A program made the translations under genes and the position numbers. DNA of 64,000 nucleotides from Guadua angustifolia (taxonomy: Eukaryota > Streptophyta > Magnoliopsida > Poales > Poaceae). A model generated the notes under the pieces. It was not told the DNA's origin, searched no databases, and worked only from the letters and a program-made list of their open reading frames with translations. Below, piece by piece: positions 55,691 through 64,000 of this stretch. The DNA is taken from positions 16,520,463 through 16,584,462 of the forward strand of contig CM070514.1 in the NCBI GenBank assembly GCA_036346375.1, read 5' to 3'. The first letter of the stretch is position 1. Every line of letters begins with the position of its first letter.

Positions 55691-56943
55691 AATTTCTGGT
55701 TTTCGTATATTATTCATATCCTCATTGCATCGAAAATCTAACTTTAAAATGAAAAGTCAAAAAGGGAATGTGGAGAAAGGTGTGGTGTGTGGGGTTGTGG
55801 AATATGGTGATGGAACCGAGTTTGCGGTTCGGAAAGGGGAAGTGGTTGTGGAACCGAGGTTGCGGTTCGGAAAAGTGAGAAAAAGGGGTTGTGATAGAGT
55901 TAGAGTCCGCGAATGGAGTCGTGGATCGCCTATTAGCATTAATTATGGTGGGTAGAGGTGATAGAAATGCAGAGTGTGTGCTGCGGTGGGCCCTCTACAT
56001 GGCTAGCATATAAGGTCAAAACACCTACACTCTGTAATGAGTCAGATTCGGTGTCAACCATAGCGAGATGAATAGCTGATAGGAAAGGTTGTCCTATGAA
56101 AATATTATGATCTCCACAATGGGTAAGTTAATTATATAGAGCTGGAAATGCTTTATGACCCAAGGGCGTGACGAGGAAATGTGATGATGAAATGTGAGGA
56201 GGAAATGTGAGAGGGCTGAATTTGAAGCCAGGGGTGTATTCTTGGGAGCGTGTTTGAGTACATGTACTAACCGAGTGTGCTTGAGTACAATCAGATCTCA
56301 CGAGCGGGGATGACCTAGAGTGAGGCTCCCCTCTCGAGTACATGGTTGGAGATCTAATATCAGTAGTAGCGATAAACGCCCTGGAGCCTCTGTTGTGGGG
56401 GCCGTTATGGGTAAAGTGACACGAACACCTCGCACAGGACAAAATCTTGAATTCAAGCCTGTCTCCTGGATTGGAGACTACGGAAGTTCATTCTGTCTCA
56501 TATACAGGTGTCAGTAGTCAATTTCTAATAATTAAAATTTCCAACCTTTAAAGAAAACTAAAAACCTAATTTATTAAACTCATATGTGGAGGAAAGGAAG
56601 TGGAAAAAGAGAAAAATCATCATATTGCATTATGCTAATTAATGCTTGCTGAGTACTCTGTACTCACTCTTGTATTTCCCCCTTTTCTAGAAGAAGATCC
56701 TAATGGATCCGTCTACGAGGCCGCAGATGAGGGCTACCCCTGGGCTCAGTCCCAGGGTTATCAGGATCTTTATACTGACTACTTCTACCAGGAGGAATAG
56801 GTTCTATATCCCATATTATGTTCCTAGGGGATATTTAGTAGAATTAGGCAATAGTGGTAACCTTTTGTTGTATAGGGCAATGTCATAAATTATTATGTAA
56901 TGGACCTATAGCCCAGCGTGGCTCAGCAATGAATATATGTTCT
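55691..56943. other. LTR-type non-coding DNA
   Basis: No gene. A short frame near 56700-56800 reads EDPNGSVYEAADEGYPW and YQDLYTDYFYQEE, which recalls short open stretches in Tekay-type gypsy LTR or 3' regions. It is probably part of the same composite LTR block as 54456-55360. Confidence 0.35.
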
Positions 56944-57185
56944 TGTTAGAATATCCTCTTATGCTATCCAGTGATCTGATAGACTTTCTTCATAAAGCGC
57001 TTACTTATAGATAGAAAGTCTATTCATAGATAGTATTGATCATTATTTGGAAGGAGTCCTCTCTAGTCTTAGCATGGAATCCTAACCGACTCTTCTATTC
57101 AAGTCATACTGACTGCTAGCCTATATATGTACACGCTCGTGCATCAATACATAGCAATCTCTTTTGCCACAATACTAGTCTAACA
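56944..57185 (+). mobile_element. Copia 5' LTR (242 bp)
   Basis: Begins TGTTAGAATATCC and ends ACTAGTCTAACA, an inverted TGTTAGA/TCTAACA pair. A TATA box (CCTATATATGTACACG, about 57120) lies near the 3' end. TGGTATCGAGG at 57186 directly follows and is a divergent tRNA-Met-type primer site. Confidence 0.85.
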
Positions 57186-57206
57186 TGGTATCGAGGTTAC
57201 GATCCG

Positions 57207-59225
57207 TAACAATGCTTCCGCCTAATCCTAGCCGCCGCCGCGCATTAATCATGGCACCGCCTCGCTTTCTCCGAGCGCCATGGCCGCCTTAACGGAGGAA
57301 GAACGGCCGCCGCCGCCGCTTTGCCGGAAGAAGCCGCCGCCACCGGCGAGCACGATGCCACGCCGCCAGTTCAGCTGCTGGCCAAGCAGCCGCCGCTGAT
57401 GCTCGCGCTGCGTGTGCGAGCCGCCGACGCTCGAGAAGGAGCGAGGATCGCCGCCGCGCTTGCCCTAGAACGGTGCACCGCCACCGCTAAGCCGGTGACT
57501 CGCCCAAGACCGACGCGCCGCGCCACGACCATGGCGTCGCCTACGAGGCCGCGCCATCGCTAACCTCCACACGCAGTCGCCGGGTTCAAAACATCCGCTC
57601 CCTCGTGTCGGTTGTTCTAGATCCCTCTCCACCTAATTCCCGGGCGCGACCTCGTCCTCCTCACCTCGAAGCGCTATTCCTCGAGACCACGCCCTTCCGA
57701 CGCCGCCACGCCGGGATCCCTCTTGAAGAGGATGGATAGCGCCGTTCTCTCATGGCTCTTCTAAGACCATCACCGTCGAATCTGCAGACATCGTTCGCGA
57801 GCCCGGGCACAGCGCGCCGCATGGTGCTCCATCGAGGCGCAGCTTCATCGGCAACAAGTGAGACCCGCACCTCCACCTCGATGTCGCCTTCCGGTTTTTG
57901 TCCAGCGACTGGCGTCGGCCGATCATCGCCGGAAGATGAAGGGCATGGCCGATGATCTCGCCAACCTTGGGCGAGGTCGTCACGATCGCACTTCGTCCTC
58001 AACGTTTTGGGGCTCGAACAAGCGACGACCAACGAAGACCTTCATCAAGCGCGCCACGCCATTCCCGACGTTCCAGACAGCCGAATGATCTCTTCTTGAG
58101 GAAATCACTATGGGCGCTGAGACCTCACCGCCGATCCATGGCGCCTTGCCTCTCGCCATCGCCTTCCGCAACTGCAGCGCCATCGTTTTCCTCGATCAAG
58201 GATCGTCCCGTCCTTCCCGCGGTGGCGCTCGAACGGAGGCTCTAACTCCAACCATCGTAAATCACCTTAGCAAGAACGGCAAGGGTGGCGCCTGGCCGTC
58301 CGTCTACAACCCGTGGACGGTAGCATCTCCATGTGGCCCGGACCTTTCACGTGGACAGCACCATTTATCAAGAAGACACCAAGAATCGCGACGACTCCTT
58401 CCACCAAGACCATCACCGCAGTAGCGCCGCAACGGCCAGTTTCACGAAGCCTCTGGGTTCTGGCCTGTCGCCTCCTTCACGCCACCATTGGCCCTCTACC
58501 GGCGCCCTCTACAACAACACCAACCGCCGACGCCATGGACGGGCTCTCGATCGGCAGGTCATTGGCAAACTCTTCAAAGACAATGGCTCTGCATCCCCTC
58601 CTGGTCACCGACCGGGTCGCCGACTGGGCGACCAACCACACGACACCGACATCGGTAACATCTCCTTTTCGTCCCCGATTCGCCGCTCCTTCATCTATTG
58701 TTGTTGGCAATGGGTCGATTCTCTGGGCCACCTCAGTAGAAACACGGTCCTCCCTACCATTCTATCTTAACAATATTCTTGTCACACCCGATATTATTCA
58801 AGATTTGCTTCATTCAGTCAATTCACCACCGATAATCATCGCTCTATGGAATTTGATCCTTTTGGCCTCTCGTGAAGGATCTCGCTACCAGAACGTGATC
58901 ATCAGTGCAATAGCTCGGGCCGCTTTACACCATCCGCTCGCCGCCCAAAGATACCTCATCTGTCTTTGCCACTCCCACGCCTTTGATCGTTGCCTACGCT
59001 GCGTCCCACTTGGCATCGCCGCTTTGGCCATCCGGTCCCGATGTTCTCGTTTAGACTGTCTAGCACTTCACCATCACATATAATAAAAGCACGGATAATT
59101 CCATTTGCCACGCTTGTCACTGGTCGTCATATTAGATCACCTTTTCCCACTTCGCCCTCCCCGTGTCACAACAATTTTGATTTAGTTCATTGTGATTTGT
59201 GGACATCTCCCGTTGTCAGTGTTTC
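57207..59225 (+). pseudogene. Copia gag and GAG-pre-integrase region
   Basis: Frames shift repeatedly. Visible blocks are DSAVLSW (57734), RRKMKGMADDLANLG (57924-57968), KTFIKRATPFPTFQTAE (58038-58085), WPSVYNPWT (58290-58318), the protease-proximal VADW plus NHTTP (58613-58645), PSSIVVGNGSIL (58690-58725), FYLNNILVTPDIIQDLL (58762-58812) and STWHRRFGHPVP-like (58990-59045), which is the HHCC start of integrase. It ends near NFDLVHCDLWTSPVVSVSGY at about 59230. These are the usual landmarks of grass copia polyproteins. Confidence 0.8.
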
Positions 59226-60056
59226 AGGCTACTCTGAACACGGCATAGTAGCTGGTAAAGCATTAGATTTTCCAATATTTTGCCGGCGGCTATGCCGAGA
59301 TTCGTGTAATTATCTTGGGGTGATGACAGGGTTACTGTCGTTACCCTAGGCTAATTATATGGGTTGCCACAATCTTGAAGAGTGTTGGAGAGTTAGTATT
59401 GAAGATAAATAAGAATTCGAGTTGTGTGCGACTTGGAATCGTATTAGGAATAGGATTCAAGTTAAGAGATAAGTTTGAGGTAGAGTTTGGTCGTAATCTA
59501 GTTGTGATTGACGCTATAAATAAAGGGTGTGGGAATCCGATAAGACACACACGAACACACAATTATTTTGCAAATTACAACACATTCCAATAGGGTTTGG
59601 GTTTGGAACAGAACTGGATTGGGTCTGATTTAAACTCTTATCAATATACCTAACCAATTGTCGTAAGTAAAAGTCTAATCTTAACTAATACCTTTTAAGA
59701 TTTGTAAGCTTTTTTCCTAAGGTGGAGTACTGAAGCAAAACCCCCAAAGCATATAATGAAACACTCCTACACAATACAACTACTACAATATTGTAGTTCA
59801 ACTAATAAAATGGTGTTGCAAATTCTAATACAAGTTTATCTTGTCACATTTAAGTGTACCAAATTCATCATTTTTAACCATCTTTCTTACATTACAAACA
59901 TGAGATGATATTCTTTATGGAATGGTTTTCAACAATTTAGTACTAGTCTAGTTTTGATGGTACTATAGACATCCCTCAGAACTGAAAACATCAATAGCTG
60001 TGAGTTTTCATATCATACGTTGCACTTCAAATGTAACTGCAGCAGCGTCAGCTTAC
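59226..60056. other. MYB-CC last intron, 5' portion
   Basis: Intronic DNA after the copia fragment. 59370-59600 has a CTATAAATAAAGG box and TGTTGGAGAGTTAGTATTGA and could be another small LTR piece, but I cannot define its ends. No coding similarity. Confidence 0.45.
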
Positions 60057-61193
60057 CTCTAATTGTTCATGCAACCGCTTCTGGACCTCCATCTGCAGCT
60101 TCAGGCCTTCAGATATCTGCATTCCACTGCAATAAAATAACATTAAAAAAGTATGCTGCATGATAACTGATAATCAATAATGCTTTTGTAGAAATTAGGC
60201 AAAATAAATAAGAGGCAAAACCAACTGAAAGACCATATTATTTGATGAAGTGAACTGAACTGAACAATCTCAACATAGAGATGACTAGAAGAATCAAATG
60301 GCTCATGCACTGTCATTAGTTTATTTTGTTTAACTTCATTTTCAGTTTCCCAAGTTTTAATACTTATGCACCTGAGGATGATGCATGCTAATAAATGCTA
60401 AGTCTAATGAAATACTCGGAATGGTATTAAGAAATCATGAAATTCAATAAAAATTAGGCATGTATTCACTTTATTGCACAAGTGTAGTAAATGTATATAG
60501 CAACTAGGTAACGACTAACAATGTGGCGTGTCTTCTTGCACAGCTACTTGTGCAAGCATTTTACGACTTACAAATGCAACAAGATCAACACAAAAATTAT
60601 TTCATACTGCATTTCTCTCCTTAACTAATACAAAATCGAGCATTATATTTTGGTGGTTTTCTCCCATGTCATCTGACATTTTGATAATGTTGTAAATTGT
60701 GTTTATTCAATTAAACTGAACTCAGAAGACAAGGTTGAACTTGAGCCGAGCCCCTTCAAAAGAAAAAAAAAACTACTACCAATGAGCCTATCTTTCTTGA
60801 AAGTAAACACAAACAGAGTATAATCATTTATACTTACGAGGAGCCTTCAAGTGCTGCAAGCAAATCCCTGGATCTTTCTTTTCAGCTTTGTTGTCTATAT
60901 GAGGATAAGAATTAGATGAAGTGAAACAATAATAGAGTACCATTCTTTCTTGAATGTACATATAACAAGAAGAACATGATCACCTACCATCAGCTGAATG
61001 GTCCGGAATGTACTTTGCAAGACGATATTTCTAAATAAATAAAGGAAAATGGTTAGGAAGAAAAATCATAGAGAATCAAGTTGATAAAAGGTCATTTGTA
61101 CAACACCAATAATTACCTGTAGGTGACTTTTCACATGGTATATTGTAAGTCCTGGCACACCCATAATTCTCATAACTCCTTTAGGAGTGGCTC
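60057..61193 (-). CDS. MYB-CC transcription factor, four internal exons
   Basis: Exons with GT-AG borders, in gene order: 61193-61117 (ATPKGVMRIMGVPGLTIYHV, KSHLQ), 61030-60988 (KYRLAKYIPDHSAD), 60894-60838 (DNKAEKKDP and LLAALEGSS) and 60126-60057 (GMQISEGLKLQMEVQKRLHE, QLE). They cover the second half of the single MYB repeat, ending in the diagnostic SHLQKYRL, and the first half of the MYB-CC coiled coil. The phases fit except in the third of these exons: it is 57 nt, but 58 are needed to keep KKDP and DLLAALEG in one frame, so one base is missing at CCAGGGATTTG. This is either a sequence error or a disabling mutation. The first exon, with the start of the MYB repeat, is outside the window or to the right of 64000. 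Confidence 0.9.
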
Positions 61194-62632
61194 CTGTCAC
61201 ATTCCAGGAATTATACTATTAGCAATGAGTGCTACACAGTAACCACCATGTCATTGTCAACTACAGTTACTGAGCAACTTCCCTGCCTGGCTCTCCTCTA
61301 GCCCATAGGCACATTACTGTGCACATTGCTCTAGTGTCTTAAGCAAACCCATCCCAGACGGTCTCATATCCCAATGTGTAGCTGTGGAATCAACATCTCT
61401 GATTGCAGGTCTATGTACACCTGCACTCAACTGAGCCTCTGTGTAAGTTATTTCTAGATTAAGCGGGTAACTTAGTGGCCCTAGTCCACATCTCAAGCTC
61501 AACAAGGCATTTTAGCTCTGCAGATTCAGGTAAAAAAAATTGCCACATTTTCAGCATCTGAACAACTAGAAACTGCTTTATCACTAGCCTTGTTGTTTCA
61601 TCAACAAGTTAACCAAAACTAATGAGAGGAGAACCAATAGTAAGCGGCGGTAGTAGAAATCAAATTTAACCATCGATTTCTTAAGGACATTAACTTTTCT
61701 TAACATCAAAATTATTTACAAATCTCTAAAGAAAATGTAGTTGTAATACAAAATATCTCTATCCACCCAACAAACTCCCCACCCACCATGCCTTTCCATC
61801 ACGGATGGGAACTTAATGGTGTCCTTGTCTCTGCCTAAGCTTGATCCATTCCAGTTCCTACATTGTTCTTTCTCATCTGTCACAGCGGTAACAAGGCATT
61901 CATAGCTATCCTGTGTACTGATGCTTCGCCTCTAAACATTCAACAAAACACTAAGGGGTCACACGTCTACCTCCAAGTGCAGATAGGCAACCAGGCCATC
62001 TAGAACGAATTAATAGAATGCCTGACATTTGATTGGTACAGAAGAATAATTCCAAGTTTTTTTTCTTGAAACCAGATGCTCTTTGATTAGGGCAAGATTA
62101 AAAAGAAGAAAAGAATCAAACCATGCTACGATGAATCCATTGAAGACCTAAAGATCCATTGAATCTTAAAGCATCAGCAGTCCTCAACGATCAAACAACA
62201 CAGTTCATGTCGCCGATCGCCATAGCCACCTCTAAGCATTGTACTCATACCACCACCAGTTCTCTCATTGATGTTGATATATTTACCTCCATCTCTATCA
62301 TCACAGGTCGCAAAAGCCAGCCACCACGGCTGCCTAGGGCGCCATGACTATGAGCATTTGGTGGATCTTATGATCAAATAAACATGCACTAGCATGATTA
62401 AAACATTTCAGAGAGATAAAACTCCAGACAGAACCAGATTCATATGCAAAAGACTATTTATACATAACATATAGTTACAATTTTGTCCCTAAGAGAATTA
62501 TACTTCCTTATACTTGGTGGTGTAGTACAGTCAACTCCTAACTAATCTGACCTCCAGACAGAACCAGATTCATATGCAAAAGACTATTTATACATACCAT
62601 ATAGTTGCAATTTTGTCCCTAAGAGAATTACA

Positions 62633-62987
62633 TGTTATGCGCCAATCCTTTGATCATGTTTATTATAGGAAAAAGGGGACTTAGGAAAGTTCTGATACTG
62701 CTTGGGTTATTTCCTTGTTTACGCTTTTGTTTCCTTTTCAGATTATTATCCTTAGTTAAGTCAGTTAGGGATAAGTTTGTTAAGATATTCCAACTCTATA
62801 TATATATGAGGAAATAAAGAGGAAAAGGGCATACTGATTTTGATGCCGCAATTCTTGGCGTGAGGCGGTGGCTCAACACCCAACTTATCCTTCTGCGGCA
62901 GCACCGAGTTCCAACGGCGGGCGGCTGGCTGCCCGCCAAGGCCAGGTACTCGGCGCATTCGCAAGGCCATCCGAATCGCTCATAACA
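62633..62987 (+). mobile_element. Second copy of the gypsy 5' LTR (355 bp)
   Basis: Same TGTTATGC start and GCTCATAACA end as the LTR at 50178-50544, followed by AGTTGGTATCAGA. The first 210 bp are nearly identical; the GC-rich 3' part has several small deletions. Confidence 0.9.
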
Positions 62988-64000
62988 AGTTGGTATCAGA
63001 TTTCGGCGATTCGGTGTCGTGGTTCCACAGTCCGGTCCAGCACTAGAAGGTTCCATCGACCCCAAGCAGATGGCCACCAACCAATCGCCGAAGATCGAAT
63101 CGTCGCGCTGGAGATTGCGGAAGGAGACTCACCACCGTTGAAGAAATACTCAAGAACGCCCACGCTACCGCCAGCCGCCAATTCGTGTTGGCCAAGAGTA
63201 GCTATGTAACGGGACAAGCCGAGCTCGGGATAGGTCGTCGACGGCTTCCATGGGCGCTCTCAGAACCGCCGTGGCGAACTGTATGACTCTCGCGGCGCAG
63301 GTATCGGCCGAGGACTTTAATCGCCGCTAGAACCACAAAAGCCTCAATTTGATCTATCATAATACAATGGCGCCGACGATCCCTTGGGTTGGTTGCGCCA
63401 ATGAGCGGGTTTTTCCGCTTCCACCGCATTCCGCAGAAGAGCGGGTGGAAATTGCCGATACATCTCCGGGAAGCTCGAGGTCCTCGATAACCGGCAAATT
63501 GCAAGGGCGATTCATTCATCGATGATTTTATGAGACTTTCTCCAAAAGATTCACTGCTCCTTCCAAAGATGGGGCCTATGGCGATTTGGTTAATTTGAAA
63601 CAGGCACTCATGCGGGTGGATGAATATGCGAGGAATTTCAACGCCTCCTTGCCCGTACACGTGATATGCGCCGCCATGATCAATCCTTGCCTGCATAATC
63701 ACATACGCCGCCATGATCAAATTGAGACATTCACCGCGGGTTCTCCGTCGCTTTGGCAGCAGTCGTCACGGACCGCCCACATGACTTGGCCGGCCATTGG
63801 CTTTGCTCGAGATGTCAAGATCGCAAAGGAGGCCCGGTATGGCCGAGGTCGCAAGAATGGGGCTTGCCTCCGGGCCGATCCCGCCCCCTTCAACAGAGGT
63901 GCACCTCCACGGCTAGCACACCACCTCCTCCACCTTGGCGAGGCTTGAGGCGCAATGGGTTGCCACATATTCCGCCTCCCACGGCAGCTTCGAGGCCTTC
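62988..64000 (+). pseudogene. Second copy of the gypsy gag, cut by window edge
   Basis: Same gag landmarks as copy 1 (LVNLKQALMRVDEYARNF near 63586-63640, with the duplicated GCCGCCATGATCAA segment) but with more frame breaks. The zinc knuckle would lie beyond the window. Confidence 0.8.

Larger units (their letters stand above)
56944..59225 (+). mobile_element. Ty1-copia element, 3' truncated
   Basis: A 242-bp LTR (56944-57185) is followed at once by a PBS and by gag and the start of pol on the plus strand. Recognisable copia sequence stops at about 59225, at the beginning of integrase. No 3' LTR is found. It is nested in the MYB-CC last intron. Confidence 0.82.
61222..64000. repeat. 2.8-kb direct repeat, copy 2
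   Basis: Counterpart of 48768-51600, offset 12,454 bp at its start and 12,400 bp at the window end (54 bp net shorter). It begins 27 bp upstream of the acceptor end of the 61193 exon, inside the intron of the MYB-CC gene. It includes the gypsy LTR and gag and is cut by the window edge. Confidence 0.93.

Overview
The window is eukaryotic and looks like a transposon-rich stretch of a grass (Poaceae) genome. The reasons are very GC-rich single-exon coding sequence next to AT-rich intergenic DNA, GT-AG introns, several CACTA (En/Spm) elements, Ty3-gypsy and Ty1-copia LTR retrotransposons nested in each other, and a plant-only MYB-CC transcription-factor gene. I cannot name the species. There are no prokaryotic operons, CRISPR arrays or viral replicons.

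Layout. About 1.45-4.7 kb: decayed CACTA TNP2 transposase, minus strand. About 4.7-17.0 kb: a Tat-type Ty3-gypsy element on the minus strand (LTR 16365-17031, PBS, gag, protease, RT, RNase H, integrase) with remains of an antisense ORF on the plus strand. A deleted CACTA element (6323-8865) sits inside that antisense ORF. 17.0-19.3 kb: a copia pol fragment split by a solo LTR (17511-18488) with a perfect 5-bp target duplication. 19.5-22.8 kb: pieces of Tekay-like gypsy elements. 22.8-25.2 kb: simple repeats and anonymous DNA. 25.2-32.0 kb: a CACTA element whose second ORF (Ulp1-like cysteine protease plus a plant transposase domain) is recognisable on the minus strand. 32.9-43.6 kb: a second CACTA with a TNP2 transposase on the minus strand. 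A third CACTA (33068-39180, perfect ACA target duplication) has landed in that TNP2 ORF, and it carries intron-containing exons of a host DDT-domain gene. 44.9-45.2 kb: a hairpin MITE. 45.4-46.4 kb: an apparently real GC-rich multi-membrane-span gene, minus strand. 47.3-61.2 kb: five exons of a MYB-CC (PHR1-like) transcription factor, minus strand, whose last intron has grown to about 12.3 kb by insertion of a gypsy element, an LTR of another gypsy and a copia element.

The most notable points are as follows. (1) The 33068-39180 CACTA is a gene-capturing element with clean termini. (2) A 2.8-kb direct repeat (48768-51600 and 61222-64000) occurs in two different introns of the MYB-CC gene and may be the edge of a 12.45-kb tandem duplication. 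(3) The two repeat copies differ again and again at CTG/CAG triplets, which appear as TCG/CG-bearing strings in one copy. That suggests a sequencing or consensus artefact at plant CHG-methylation sites and would explain many of the frameshifts in this window. Apart from the membrane-protein gene and the MYB-CC gene, I see no functional host gene; nearly everything else is transposon-derived and broken.
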